The translations under genes were made by a program, and so were the position numbers. A stretch of 64,000 nt of DNA from an uncultured Bacilli bacterium. GTDB lineage: Bacteria > Bacillota_I > Bacilli_A > ML615J-28 > CAG-313. Below the pieces are notes generated by a model that did not search any database, was not told the origin of the DNA, and saw only the letters and a list, made by a program, of their open reading frames with translations. Shown piece by piece: positions 9,701 to 17,964 of this stretch (within the stretch, counting starts at the first letter, position 1; each line of letters opens with the position of its first letter). The stretch is from positions 1-64,000 of the forward strand of contig CAKPBI010000010.1 in assembly GCA_934140285.1 (NCBI GenBank), in the 5' to 3' direction.

Positions 9701-10222
9701 TGTTCCAAAATCAGTGGTTATCGCTGTTTTTTTATAGCCACGAATAATTAAATCTTCTACTATTTTATCTATTTCAATTATTTGACCAACCTCATATTTT
9801 AAAATCGATCCATTCATTTTTTCAGTAGACAATACATTTTTTAATATGCCATCAGTATTTGTAACAATTAACTGTGGATTTTTCTTAATTAAATTTGATA
9901 TTGTTAACATTCTAGCTAGTTTAAATTCACTGCTTGAAGCTACCAAATCAGTAGAAATAAATTCTTCTACTGGGAAAAAACTGACATAGTCAGTTCCTAG
10001 TAAATCAACAAACATTTCAAAAGCTTTAGATGCTTCAAAAGTATCACTACATATATATACAACAACATTTTTACTTTCTAAAAAAGTTTTCGCAGCTAAT
10101 ATTTTGGAAATATTTACACAAGCATTTCCAATATATATGTTTGTATGTGGTAATGATTTATTAATTGTATCTATTATTTTTTTATATTTTGGTTGTTCCC
10201 CTATTAATTTTAAAATATCCAT
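6779..10222 (-). CDS. mfd: Transcription-repair coupling factor
   Basis: A protein of about 1147 residues that removes stalled RNA polymerase from damaged template and recruits UvrA. The order is a UvrB-like N-terminal module, a CarD-like RNA-polymerase interaction domain (around HKDELSIGDYIVHQDYGIG), a RecG-like SF2 translocase with Walker A GDVGFGKTE and Walker B DEEQRFGV, and a C-terminal TRCF domain. I prefer the ATG at 10222, one base past the pth stop, with GGAAG inside the pth end. An in-frame ATG at 10237 has no ribosome site. This arrangement suggests translational coupling to pth. Confidence 0.95.
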   Translation of the reverse strand: MDILKLIGEQPKYKKIIDTINKSLPHTNIYIGNACVNISKILAAKTFLESKNVVVYICSDTFEASKAFEMFVDLLGTDYVSFFPVEEFISTDLVASSSEFKLARMLTISNLIKKNPQLIVTNTDGILKNVLSTEKMNGSILKYEVGQIIEIDKIVEDLIIRGYKKTAITTDFGTFSVRGSIIDIYPINEEEPIRINFFDNEIDTIKKINIDTQLSTTKVQEISVFPMYDIYYRKEEIPTIIERIKSTFPNDEKTNKIINNLPEYQNLEQLYLYLPQIDEHYQNILEFIDNPICFYEDFNELVNYENKRKEEITNYFKELKYKMNKTFFKSLYEIQEFAHTNIYTNTFVSSLNDISLNYLFDIHTSNVLEYNNNLKIMFDDIESNPNKTYLITHQDENKLSYIEELLETRGLHYYILEDNNNKIKPNHINVCVSNNAYGFNDYETNFEVITPNEFSPSKNARNNKYQKYYKHTTKIYHKDELSIGDYIVHQDYGIGIYLGIKTLEIRGLKKDFLSLQYANDTKINIPIENIYLLEKYIGSKNQTPKLNSLNSKDWSKKKAKIKEKVGEIAKQLIKVQAERELQKGYIYKKDTLEQMQFEQDFGFTETTDQLNAIQDVKNDMEGPRPVDRLICGDVGFGKTEVALRAAFKAVDNGKQVVYLAPTTVLTRQHYYSFKDRLEKYGIRVELLNRFVSKKKQTEILLDLQKGLVDVIIGTHRILSKDVKFKNLGLLIIDEEQRFGVTHKEKIKQMKSLVDVITLTATPIPRTLQMALSGLKDLSLIETPPINRLPIQTFVLENNESVIREAINREIARGGQVFYLLNRINELDGVITKLHNLLPKARIGMIHGRMKKEEIEDYLVAFLDKKYDVLVCTTIIETGIDIPNANTLIVEKADILGLSQLYQIRGRVGRSDRIAYAYFMYEQGKVMTQEAEKRLETIKEFTALGSGYKIAMRDLAIRGAGDILGSEQSGYIDAIGMDLYMKLLNEAINEIKGTTIEESKPRIFNIDISRHVSPKYVSDEEIRIEIHQSINKIKSRDQVKMLISEYTDRYGKLSEDILLYMEEKYLEYLLKTKCVENFKEKEDMVQFNFDSDFSSKIIHKKFAFMFDHSFDMLKFEYSNDRIFVKLKIKPGDKTYIYILTKFLEQLDA

Positions 10223-10223
10223 A

Positions 10224-10790
10224 CTACTTACTTCCATTATAATTATTCATCATATATTCAAAATTATGTGCAACACACATTTCAATCATTTCAGGTATTA
10301 GTTGAATTGAATGTAATAATGTTTCTTGTTCTCTTTTTGATAATTGATGTAAAACATAATCAACTACTTCATTTTTGGTTTCTGGATGTCCAACACCAAC
10401 TCTTATTCTCTTTAAATTTGACGTTCCTAAATTTTCAATTATGGATTTCATTCCTTTATGTCCTCCACTTGAACCTGATTTTCTTATTCTTAGATTACCC
10501 AGTGGTAAATCCATATCATCATATATAATTAAAATACTTTCTACATCAATGTTATAGTATTCAACAAATGATCTCACAGCATTTCCTGATAGGTTCATAT
10601 ATGTTAAAGGTTTAATAAGATAACTTTTTTCCCCACTTATTATACCTTCTCCTATCATTGCATTATGTTTTTTCGACAATTTAAATTCAATATTATTATT
10701 TTTTGCAATCTCATCAACTGCCATAAACCCCACGTTATGTGGGGTATTAGCATATTCTTTTCCTGGATTGCCTAGTCCAACTATTATCAT
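10224..10790 (-). CDS. pth: Peptidyl-tRNA hydrolase
   Basis: A 188-residue enzyme that frees tRNA from peptidyl-tRNA dropped by stalled ribosomes. It carries the family motifs GLGNPGKEYANTPHNVGF (catalytic His at about 20), IKPLTYMNLSG, IYDDMDLPLG (catalytic Asp at about 93) and GSSGGHKGMKSI. It lies 3 bp after folD and runs into mfd, so folD-pth-mfd-spoVT is one transcription unit. The start has GAGGAG upstream. Confidence 0.96.
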   Translation of the reverse strand: MIIVGLGNPGKEYANTPHNVGFMAVDEIAKNNNIEFKLSKKHNAMIGEGIISGEKSYLIKPLTYMNLSGNAVRSFVEYYNIDVESILIIYDDMDLPLGNLRIRKSGSSGGHKGMKSIIENLGTSNLKRIRVGVGHPETKNEVVDYVLHQLSKREQETLLHSIQLIPEMIEMCVAHNFEYMMNNYNGSK

Positions 10791-10793
10791 GGT

Positions 10794-11651
10794 CTAACAA
10801 CTCCTCTTATTTTCCATTATGTATATATATGCCTTTACTGTATTCTCTAATAATGATGCAATTGTCATTGGGCCAACTCCTCCGGGAACAGGGGTAATAT
10901 AACTTACTACATCTTTCACATCATCAAAATCAACATCGCCATATATTTTACCATCAATTCGGTTTATGCCTACATCTATTATTACTGCACCATTCTTTAC
11001 CATTGATTTTTTCACAAAGTTTGCTTTTCCTATCGCGACAATTAAAATATCTGCTCTTTTTGTAACTTCTTCAAGGTTAGTAGTATGTGAATGTGCAATG
11101 GTTACTGTTGCATTTTCATTTAACATTAACATAGCCATTGGTTTTCCTACAATATTACTTCTTCCAAGTACTACCACTTCTTTACCATCTATTTGAATAT
11201 TATATTCATTAAAAAAATTCATAATACCACTTGGTGTAGCTGGAGCAAAAGCAGGAAGTCCACAAAATAATCTTCCTTTATTATTTACACCAAATCCATC
11301 CACATCTTTGTTTTCATTGATACTATCAATTACAACTTGTTCATCAATATGCTTTGGTAATGGAAGTTGAACAATTATTCCATGAACAGAATCATCGTTA
11401 TTTAATATATCTATATTTTTAAGTAATTCTTCCATTGATATATTTTCATTTAATCTAATAACTAAAGTATCAATTTGACAATATTCAGCCGCCTTAAGTT
11501 TATTTCTTACATATATCTGACTAGCAGGATTATCTCCAACAAGCACAACTGCTATTTTGGGAGTTATATGATATTTTTCTTTTAGTTCAATTACTTGCTC
11601 TTTTATTATTTCTTTTCTTTTTTTGCTTAATTCTTTACCATCTAAAATCAT
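10794..11651 (-). CDS. folD: Bifunctional methylene-THF dehydrogenase/cyclohydrolase
   Basis: A 285-residue enzyme that interconverts 5,10-methylene-, methenyl- and 10-formyl-tetrahydrofolate. Signature segments are VGDNPASQIYVRNKLKA (with the catalytic Lys) and GIIVQLPLPKHID in the N-terminal domain, VVLGRSNIVGKPMAMLM for NAD(P) binding, and TPVPGGVGPMTIASLLENT at the C-terminus. It lies 8 bp after fhs, giving a complete one-carbon pair. The start follows TGAGGT. Confidence 0.97.
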   Translation of the reverse strand: MILDGKELSKKRKEIIKEQVIELKEKYHITPKIAVVLVGDNPASQIYVRNKLKAAEYCQIDTLVIRLNENISMEELLKNIDILNNDDSVHGIIVQLPLPKHIDEQVVIDSINENKDVDGFGVNNKGRLFCGLPAFAPATPSGIMNFFNEYNIQIDGKEVVVLGRSNIVGKPMAMLMLNENATVTIAHSHTTNLEEVTKRADILIVAIGKANFVKKSMVKNGAVIIDVGINRIDGKIYGDVDFDDVKDVVSYITPVPGGVGPMTIASLLENTVKAYIYIMENKRSC

Positions 11652-11659
11652 ATTTTACC

Positions 11660-13324
11660 TCATGATAAATTTATTATTTCATTATTTTCATCTAAATCTA
11701 TTTTATTTGCGAGTGGTTCTTTTGGTAAGCCAGGCATTGTCATTATATCTCCTGTCAAACATACTAAGAACTTTGCTCCAGCACTAATTCTTATTTCTCT
11801 TATTGTTATATCAAAATTAGTTGGTGCTCCTATTTGTTTAGGATTATCTGTTAGAGATAATGGTGTTTTTGCCATACAAATATAAAAATCACGATATTTT
11901 GATTTATTTAGTACTTCTATTTGTTTTTTTACTACATCTGTATATATGACATTTTTCGCCCCATATACATTTTTTGCGATATCTTCTATTTTTTCTTCTA
12001 TTGTTTCTTCTAGATTATATTGATATTGAGGAATTACTGGCTCTTTTATTATTGATAAAACTTTTTTTGCTAATTCTATTCCTCCACAACCGCCTTTTGC
12101 GTATACTTCGCTTAAGGCGTATGGATGACTATTCGTTGTAGCCCATTCATTAAATACTTTAATTTCCTCTTCAGTATCTGTTAAATAACGATTTAACGCA
12201 ATAACATATGGAACATTAAACTTCTTTAGTGTATCTATATGTTTTTCTAGATTTTTAATTCCTTTTTTTAATGCTTCGACATTTTCTTTCATTATATCTG
12301 CTTTTTTCACACCACCATGATACTTTAAAGCTTTTAGTGTTGCGACAAGAACAACTGCACTTACTTTCAATTTTCCTTCACGACATTTTATGTCCAAAAA
12401 TTTTTCTGCTCCTAAGTCTGCACCAAACCCTGCTTCTGTGACAACATAATCAGCAAGTTTTAATCCTAATTTAGTAGCAATTATTGAATTACAACCATGA
12501 GCTATGTTTGCAAAAGGACCACCATGAATTAAAATCGGATTGTTTTCTAGTGTTTGAACCAAATTTGGTTTTATTGCATCTTTTAATAATACTAAAACTG
12601 ACCCAGTTATGCCCAAATCTTTAACGGTAACTGGTTTTTCATTATAATCGTATGCTATTATTAAACGGTCAATTCGATCTCTTAAATCTGATAAATCTTT
12701 AGCTAGGCAAAGAATAGCCATTATCTCACTTGCAACAGTTATGTTAAATGAATCCATTCTAGGCGTTTCTTTTTGAGTAGATAAAGCTACTTCTACTTTT
12801 CTTAAAGCTCTATCATTTAAATCTATACATCTTTGCCATACAATGCGTTCAGGATTAATATTAAGGTCATTCCCTTGAAAAATATGATTATCAACACATG
12901 CACTTATCAAATTATTAGCCGACGTAATTGCATGAAGATCACCAGTAAAGTGTAAATTTAAATCAGCCATTGGATTAATTTGTGCATAACCTCCTCCTGC
13001 TGCACCCCCTTTTACCCCAAAGACAGGTCCTAAAGATGGTTCTCTTAATGCCCCTATTACTTTTTTGTTCAATTTTGATAAGGCATCAACTAAACCAATT
13101 GATGTTGTAGATTTTCCCTCTCCTAATGGTGTTGGAGTAATAGCTGTTACAAGAATCAAATTTCCTTCTTTTTTGTTTTGAAATTTTTGATATGCATTTT
13201 CACCTATTTTAGCTTTATACCATCCATAATATTCTATATCTTCTTCGGTCAAACCTATTTTTTCAGCAATTTTACCTATTTTTAACATTTTAGCTTGTTT
13301 TGAAATTTCAATATCTGATAACAT
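11660..13324 (-). CDS. fhs: Formate-tetrahydrofolate ligase
   Basis: A 554-residue enzyme that makes 10-formyl-THF from formate, ATP and THF. It shows the ATP-binding TPTPLGEGKSTTSIGL (P-loop, about 62-77), the REPSLGPVFGVKGGAAGGGYAQ-type FTHFS signature starting at about residue 93, and LHFTGDLHAI. The length is typical. It is first in fhs-folD-pth-mfd-spoVT, with a strong AAGGAGG site. Together with folD it supplies one-carbon units for purines, thymidylate and fMet-tRNA. The gene ends in TGA, one of the direct signs that TGA is a stop here. Confidence 0.97.
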   Translation of the reverse strand: MLSDIEISKQAKMLKIGKIAEKIGLTEEDIEYYGWYKAKIGENAYQKFQNKKEGNLILVTAITPTPLGEGKSTTSIGLVDALSKLNKKVIGALREPSLGPVFGVKGGAAGGGYAQINPMADLNLHFTGDLHAITSANNLISACVDNHIFQGNDLNINPERIVWQRCIDLNDRALRKVEVALSTQKETPRMDSFNITVASEIMAILCLAKDLSDLRDRIDRLIIAYDYNEKPVTVKDLGITGSVLVLLKDAIKPNLVQTLENNPILIHGGPFANIAHGCNSIIATKLGLKLADYVVTEAGFGADLGAEKFLDIKCREGKLKVSAVVLVATLKALKYHGGVKKADIMKENVEALKKGIKNLEKHIDTLKKFNVPYVIALNRYLTDTEEEIKVFNEWATTNSHPYALSEVYAKGGCGGIELAKKVLSIIKEPVIPQYQYNLEETIEEKIEDIAKNVYGAKNVIYTDVVKKQIEVLNKSKYRDFYICMAKTPLSLTDNPKQIGAPTNFDITIREIRISAGAKFLVCLTGDIMTMPGLPKEPLANKIDLDENNEIINLS

Positions 13325-13376
13325 ATATATCCTCCTTTTTTTTATAACAAAATAATTAGTAAGTTATACTCACTAA

Positions 13377-13922
13377 TTATTGTATTTTATCATTATTTCC
13401 AAACTTTAATTTATAATTTTCTATACCCCTATTTATAATTTCAAGAGATTCTTGTTTTGATAATATAGAGATATTAGTTGTAGACTTATGTTCTAGTGTT
13501 TTGTATACTTGAAAAAAATGTTCTATTTCATCTGCTAGGTGTGTTGGTAATTCTTCAATGTTATGATATGCATTCCAATTTGGATCTTTAAATGGAATTG
13601 CTATTATTTTATCATCTATTTTATTGTCATCAATCATTCTAACTGCACCAACTGGATAGCATCTAACTAAACTTAAAGGTTCTAAATCTTCACTGCATAA
13701 AACTAATACATCTAAAGGATCACCATCATCAGCATATGTTAATGGAATGAATCCATAATTTGCTGGATAATGAGTAGAAGTATACAAAATTCTATCTAGT
13801 ATAATTAGCCCAGTTTCCTTATCTAATTCGTATTTTTTCTTACTACCCTTACTAATTTCCACAACAGCTATAAAATCTTCAATTTTAACACGATTTGGGT
13901 TTAAATCATGCCATATATTCAT
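13377..13922 (-). CDS. ppa: Family I inorganic pyrophosphatase
   Basis: A 181-residue soluble enzyme that hydrolyses pyrophosphate released by biosynthesis. It carries the family I signature DDGDPLDVLV with its metal-binding aspartates, plus THYPANYGFIP and IPFKDPNWN. Most Bacilli instead use the DHH-type family II enzyme, so a family I enzyme is a modest lineage clue. It lies 2 bp after the CopZ-like gene, apparently in one operon with it. Confidence 0.93.
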   Translation of the reverse strand: MNIWHDLNPNRVKIEDFIAVVEISKGSKKKYELDKETGLIILDRILYTSTHYPANYGFIPLTYADDGDPLDVLVLCSEDLEPLSLVRCYPVGAVRMIDDNKIDDKIIAIPFKDPNWNAYHNIEELPTHLADEIEHFFQVYKTLEHKSTTNISILSKQESLEIINRGIENYKLKFGNNDKIQ

Positions 13923-13924
13923 AT

Positions 13925-14386
13925 TTACTTCTCTCCTTTAACATATTGAATTGCATTTGTAAACAATTTATCACAAGACTTTCCTAATGGATTCTTATGC
14001 ATACAATCAATTTTAATTTTTTCTTTTCTTAATATTTTTAATACTTGATCCATTGTAGTCACATTTGGATGATTTTTAATTATCATTCTTATATCTTTCA
14101 TACTTATATTACGGCAATAGCATACTATCATTTCGTTAGGATCTTCTTTAAACCAAACAGGTACTTTCAACTCATTTTTTAAAAAATATTCATGTGAGTT
14201 AAAATATGTAACATCACATTTTCTATTTAGGCATATATATGTATCACCTAATGTATATTCACTACTATCAATTAAAATATTAATTACTGTTTCTTCTGAC
14301 ACTTTTTCTGAGTTTCCCTTACAAACAGGACAACGATGTGAACAATCCAAAGTACAAGTATTACATCCTTTATCACATTTTTGCAT
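13925..14386 (-). CDS. CopZ-like iron-sulfur/zinc protein (no HMA domain)
   Basis: A protein of about 153 residues with many cysteines. An N-terminal CDKGCNTCTLDCSHRCPVC region resembles the zinc/Fe-S N-domain of Archaeoglobus-type CopZ. The central VCYCRNISMKDIRMIIK looks like a BFD-like [2Fe-2S] segment. Two further Cys lie in IDCMHKNPLGKSC. Such proteins are annotated as metallochaperones or 2Fe-2S-binding proteins; the copper-binding HMA domain is absent, so copper delivery is not supported. The ATG at 14386 follows GGGTGG; an upstream GTG at 14395 lies inside that site. Confidence 0.6.
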   Translation of the reverse strand: MQKCDKGCNTCTLDCSHRCPVCKGNSEKVSEETVINILIDSSEYTLGDTYICLNRKCDVTYFNSHEYFLKNELKVPVWFKEDPNEMIVCYCRNISMKDIRMIIKNHPNVTTMDQVLKILRKEKIKIDCMHKNPLGKSCDKLFTNAIQYVKGEK

Positions 14387-14504
14387 ACATACCACCCATT
14401 AAATTATACACTTTTTAAAAAAATAAATCAAACTAATAACTATTTATTAATTTAATATTCATATTTTTGATTTATTATCATATGTTTTAATGAGGTGAAT
14501 ACTT

Positions 14505-14924
14505 TTGGCTATTATAGCTTACAACGAACAAGAGGTAAAATTATTGGCACGACTCATGCGCGCAGAAGCGGAAGCTGATGGAGATATGGGGATGTTACTG
14601 GTTGGAAATGTTGGGGTTAATAGAGTTGTCGCAAATTGTCTAGACTTTAAAAACATAACTAGCATTCAACAAATGATATTTCAACATCCTGGAGGATTCG
14701 AATCCACTCTTTATTCATATTTTTATCAAGCCGCAAGACCAAATGATATAAGACTGGCACGTCGAGTTATTAAAGGAGAAAAATTCAGCCCTGCCACTAA
14801 ATCGCTTTGGTTCTATAATAGTAAAGAATCTGGGTGCCAAGCACAATGGTGGGGACAATGGAATAGTGGAAAATATAAATCTCATTGTTTTTATAGTCCT
14901 GTAGATTCAGAAAATTGTTATTAA
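14505..14924 (+). CDS. cwlJ: CwlJ-type spore cortex lytic enzyme
   Basis: A 139-residue SleB/CwlJ-family (Hydrolase_2) protein, about the length of Bacillus CwlJ (142 aa) and with no signal peptide, as is typical of CwlJ. It has the catalytic-region pattern LARLMRAEAEADGDMGMLL, then VGNVGVNRV, and a C-terminal WFYN..GCQAQWWGQW motif. CwlJ sits in the spore coat and degrades cortex during Ca-DPA germination. It starts with TTG at 14505, 7 bases after GAGGTG; no better start is in frame. It is followed 16 bp later by gerQ, the pairing found in Bacillus, where GerQ is needed to load CwlJ into spores. Confidence 0.88.
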   Translation: MAIIAYNEQEVKLLARLMRAEAEADGDMGMLLVGNVGVNRVVANCLDFKNITSIQQMIFQHPGGFESTLYSYFYQAARPNDIRLARRVIKGEKFSPATKSLWFYNSKESGCQAQWWGQWNSGKYKSHCFYSPVDSENCY

Positions 14925-14940
14925 AATAGGAGGTATATAT

Positions 14941-15261
14941 ATGACAATTAATTATCAACAACCTTATGGTTTTTATAATCCATATGGAATGAATCCATAC
15001 CAATCTCAACAACCTTTCATGGAACAATCATATATAGAAAACATACTAAGATTAAACTTAGGAAAAATGGCAACTATATATATGAATTTTGAGGGAAGTC
15101 AATGGGGTTCCAAAGTATATAAGGGAGAATTAATAGCTGCTGGTAAAGATCATATTATTTTAAAAGATAATCAAACTGGTATTACATATTTATTATTAAC
15201 TATTTATCTTTCTTATATTACTTTTGAAGAAGAATTAAATTATGAATACCCATTTCAATAA
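14941..15261 (+). CDS. gerQ: Spore coat protein GerQ
   Basis: A 106-residue protein. The tyrosine/proline/glutamine-rich N-terminus (about 1-30) is typical of coat proteins. The conserved GerQ core follows (YIENILRLNLGKMATIYMNF, AAGKDHIILKDNQTG, YLLLTIYLSYITFEEE). GerQ retains CwlJ in the coat and is cross-linked by transglutaminase in Bacillus. It has a strong GGAGGT ribosome site and is co-directional with cwlJ. The match over the C-terminal two thirds is very close to the known family. Confidence 0.92.
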   Translation: MTINYQQPYGFYNPYGMNPYQSQQPFMEQSYIENILRLNLGKMATIYMNFEGSQWGSKVYKGELIAAGKDHIILKDNQTGITYLLLTIYLSYITFEEELNYEYPFQ

Positions 15262-15284
15262 AAAGAGTTTTAAGAACTCTTTTT
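15260..15284. terminator. Bidirectional terminator between gerQ and GDPD
   Basis: A 10-bp stem (AAAAAGAGTT/AACTCTTTTT) with T-runs on both strands lies between converging genes and overlaps both stop regions. Confidence 0.8.
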
Positions 15285-16026
15285 ATTTTTCAACAATCCA
15301 GTCACTAGTTATCATGTCAACTTCCAAATTTTTATATTTTTCTAACAAATCATGATCATCTAAAGTCCATATATTAACTACTAAATTGTTTTTATGACAT
15401 TTTTCAACTACTTCTTTTGTACAAGAATTATATTCTACATCAACACTAATTTTGTTTTTTACGCACCAATCTATATAATTCATTACGTTTGTTGAACATA
15501 GCCATTGTAATTTTATATTTGGATAATTATTTTTTATATACTCAAGGCATCCTCTCATTGATGTCATTACATATGCAACACTTTCTAAACCATAATCATA
15601 TATATAACTAATTAGTTTATCAATATTACTGTAATCATAGTTTAATTCATTGTTATTATCACTATAAATTCCGTTAGTCCATTTTAACTCAATAATAGGA
15701 ATCATATTATGTTGTTTACATATATCTAAATATTCTGTAAATAGACATATACGTCCATTATATTCTTGAGAATTATAACTTTGATTTAATTCAACATTCT
15801 TAATTTCATTAAATAAAGAATGGTTGACATTCAATTTTATTCTATTAGATGTAAGTCTTTCCAATGTTTCGTCGTGGCAGATTATAAACACTCCATCCTT
15901 GGTTACACGAACATCACATTCAAGTCCTTGTGCTCCTGCTTTTACTCCACCTAGAAATGCCTCTTTTGTATTTTCTACACCACCATTAATTTTTGAACCT
16001 CTATGAGCAATATAAATAGTTTTCAT
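15283..16026 (-). CDS. Glycerophosphodiester phosphodiesterase
   Basis: A cytosolic GDPD-family enzyme of about 247 residues that splits glycerophosphodiesters into glycerol-3-phosphate and an alcohol. Family motifs are IAHRGSK (catalytic His), ENTKEAF, GLECDVRVTKDG (metal-binding Glu and Asp) and ICHDETLERLT (second His), then a late VNIWTLDD. There is no signal peptide. I chose the ATG at 16026, 9 bases after AAAGG; in-frame ATGs further upstream overlap the ribosome site or lack one. Confidence 0.9.
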   Translation of the reverse strand: MKTIYIAHRGSKINGGVENTKEAFLGGVKAGAQGLECDVRVTKDGVFIICHDETLERLTSNRIKLNVNHSLFNEIKNVELNQSYNSQEYNGRICLFTEYLDICKQHNMIPIIELKWTNGIYSDNNNELNYDYSNIDKLISYIYDYGLESVAYVMTSMRGCLEYIKNNYPNIKLQWLCSTNVMNYIDWCVKNKISVDVEYNSCTKEVVEKCHKNNLVVNIWTLDDHDLLEKYKNLEVDMITSDWIVEK

Positions 16027-16114
16027 TTTTTTCATCCTTTCTTTTTTAATTATTTTATCACATTTTTTCAAATATTAATGTTTTTTTGATAAAATTATTA
16101 CGAGGTGATAATTA

Positions 16115-16525
16115 ATGTGTATATTTTGTAAAATAATTAATGGTGAAATACCTGCATTTAAAATTTATGAAGATGAATATGTATTATGCTTTTTAGATAT
16201 ATCTCAAGCATCTGAAGGTCATACATTAATAGTTCCTAAGAAACATTTTGAAAATTTATTTGATGTCGATCAAGAGACATTAAATCACATGGCACAGGCA
16301 GTAAAAATAGTTACAAACCTTTTAAAAGAAAAATTAGGAGTGACTGATGTAAATTTACTTAATAATAGTGGAACTAACGCTGGTCAAACAGTTATGCATT
16401 TACATTTTCATATAATTCCACGAAAAGAAGGAGATAATATCAACTTTTCCTTTCAAGAAAATGAGCCGAATTTTGACAAATTAAGTCAAACACAAAAAAA
16501 ATTAGTAGAAAATAAGTTGCAATAA
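16115..16525 (+). CDS. hit: HIT family hydrolase
   Basis: A 136-residue histidine-triad protein of the HinT/Hit group, which hydrolyses nucleoside phosphoramidates and related nucleotides. The catalytic triad is MHLHFHIIP (about 106-114). The N-terminus CIFCKIINGEIPAFKIYED is the standard HinT opening, with CxxC. The start ATG has GAGGTG at 8 bases. It diverges from the GDPD gene. Confidence 0.94.
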   Translation: MCIFCKIINGEIPAFKIYEDEYVLCFLDISQASEGHTLIVPKKHFENLFDVDQETLNHMAQAVKIVTNLLKEKLGVTDVNLLNNSGTNAGQTVMHLHFHIIPRKEGDNINFSFQENEPNFDKLSQTQKKLVENKLQ

Positions 16526-16575
16526 ACTTATTTTTTGTGCTATAATTGTGATTGACATTTATAAAGGAGGAGAAT

Positions 16576-17010
16576 ATGAGTAAATGTAACATTTGTGGTA
16601 GTGAAGTGTCACCACACGAAGAATTTTGCCCTGTATGTGGACAAGCTTTAATGCCAGAGGAGTCAAATGTAAGAAAAGAAGAAACATCAAACGTAAATTT
16701 GGAGTCAAAACCAGAAAATACTGAAGAGACTGAAGAAACAAATCAACCAGTTGTAATTATTAACCCTTTATCTCGCCAACAAAATCAAATTGATTCAAAT
16801 TCCAAGCCCCTAAAAAAGGATGCTATATCAATTGGTTATGGAATTATTAGTTTTATTTTTCCGTTAATCGGGTTAATAATGTTTTGTTCATGGAGAGATA
16901 TATATCCTAAACGTTCAAAGTCTTGCCTAGTAGGATTTGTAATAGGGGTATGTATATCAGTTCTTGCGAAAATTTGTTTTGCACTTTACATGAAATCGAT
17001 GAATGAATGA
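16576..17010 (+). CDS. Zinc-ribbon membrane protein
   Basis: A 144-residue protein. The N-terminal zinc ribbon has CNIC and CPVC pairs (residues about 4-24). A low-complexity acidic linker (about 30-60) is followed by a hydrophobic C-terminal part with one or two helices (about 88-105 and 117-138). The ATG at 16576 follows AAGGAGG; an in-frame ATG at 16552 precedes the ribosome site. It resembles the second zinc-ribbon protein at 17514. It overlaps the next gene by 4 bases (ATGA). Function unknown. Confidence 0.72.
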   Translation: MSKCNICGSEVSPHEEFCPVCGQALMPEESNVRKEETSNVNLESKPENTEETEETNQPVVIINPLSRQQNQIDSNSKPLKKDAISIGYGIISFIFPLIGLIMFCSWRDIYPKRSKSCLVGFVIGVCISVLAKICFALYMKSMNE

Positions 17011-17468
17011 AAAAAGCAACAAAACGTAATTTGATTATATTAGTTGGCGTTTTAATTACACTATTGATAGAATTTATATTTTATCTTTTAGTTAATAAAT
17101 ATGCGCCAGAAGCTAAATTTTCCTGGGATTTAATTGGAAAAGTACCTTTATGTAATAGGAAACCCGAAAGAGGAATAATTATAAATGGTTTTGTTTTACC
17201 ATTATGTGCAAGATGTTCTTTTAATTTTTTGTTTGTAATATTAGGGCTGGTGTTTTTTTCCTTCAAAAAACCAAATACTTTTGTGAGAAATTTAAAATTT
17301 CCAGTTTTAATTTTGATTCTTTTCTTTTTATTTACACCTTTAGTTGTTGATGGAGTAAAAGTATATTTTTTTAATATACCTAGCGATAATATTGTTAGAA
17401 TGATAACTGGTGGTTTGTTTGGTTTAGGCCTTTCACTACTAGGTCATAAAATAATTTTGTTGCTATAA
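17007..17468 (+). CDS. DUF2085 family membrane protein
   Basis: A 153-residue integral membrane protein with about four helices. The central segment (CNRKPERGIIINGFVLPLCA, about 49-68, then RC) matches the DUF2085 pattern of CHxxPxR followed by PxCARC, but with Asn where His is usual. These cysteine motifs suggest metal binding, but no function is established. Its start overlaps the stop of the zinc-ribbon gene, so the two are translationally coupled. Confidence 0.68.
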   Translation: MKKATKRNLIILVGVLITLLIEFIFYLLVNKYAPEAKFSWDLIGKVPLCNRKPERGIIINGFVLPLCARCSFNFLFVILGLVFFSFKKPNTFVRNLKFPVLILILFFLFTPLVVDGVKVYFFNIPSDNIVRMITGGLFGLGLSLLGHKIILLL

Positions 17469-17513
17469 TTTTATTTTTATGTTATAATATAGGAAATTAA
17501 GGAGGATGCGTAT

Positions 17514-17855
17514 ATGTTTTGTAAGAAATGTGGTCAAGAAATTAGTGATCAAACTAAGTATTGTCCAGTTTGTGGAGAACCAACAGAAAATCAAGAGAAT
17601 AATTTTGATCAACCTTATCAACCACAACCTAGAGTAAGAGCAGATGATCAAAGTGTTGCGGGCTACAATGTTTTATCATTTTTCTTTCCACTTGTTGGAT
17701 TAATTCTTTATTTAGTATGGAAACAAGAATATCCAATTCGTGCAAGAAATTGTGGAAAATGGGCATTAATTAGTTTTATTATTAATATAGTGCTTAGTAT
17801 TTGCTATGTAATTGTTTTCGTCTTAATCGCTTCAAGCGGAAACCAAAGCTTCTAA
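17514..17855 (+). CDS. Small zinc-ribbon membrane protein
   Basis: A 113-residue protein. A four-cysteine zinc ribbon (CKKCGQ ... CPVCGE, residues 3-21) leads into a polar Asn/Gln-rich linker. Two hydrophobic helices follow at about 50-65 and 82-105. It has the same architecture as the protein at 16576, suggesting duplication around the DUF2085 gene. A strong GGAGG site precedes ATG 17514. The family is common in Bacillota and its role is unknown. Confidence 0.72.
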   Translation: MFCKKCGQEISDQTKYCPVCGEPTENQENNFDQPYQPQPRVRADDQSVAGYNVLSFFFPLVGLILYLVWKQEYPIRARNCGKWALISFIINIVLSICYVIVFVLIASSGNQSF

Positions 17856-17872
17856 TTGCAATATGAATTTTT

Positions 17873-17903
17873 AAAAACCAGCATATGTTTTATGTTGGTT
17901 TTT
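17873..17903 (+). terminator. Terminator after the zinc-ribbon gene
   Basis: A 13-bp stem with one G-U pair (AAAAACCAGCATA/TATGTTGGTTTTT) and a short loop, followed by T residues. Confidence 0.75.
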
Positions 17904-17924
17904 AATTTGTTATTAATTTTATAT

Positions 17925-17963
17925 AAAAAGACTTAATCTAAAATTTTAGATTAAGTCTTTTTT
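17925..17963 (-). terminator. Terminator of serS
   Basis: A near-perfect 19-bp stem (AAAAAGACTTAATCTAAAA with its complement) lies immediately downstream of the serS stop. The U-run is in the minus transcript. Confidence 0.8.
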
Positions 17964-17964
17964 C

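Noticed and set aside
14459..14486. Possible sigma-E-type promoter (TCATATT, 13-base gap, CATATGTT) before cwlJ
   Set aside because: The implied transcript start would fall inside or next to the GAGGTG ribosome site, leaving almost no leader, and the -10 only partly fits the consensus.
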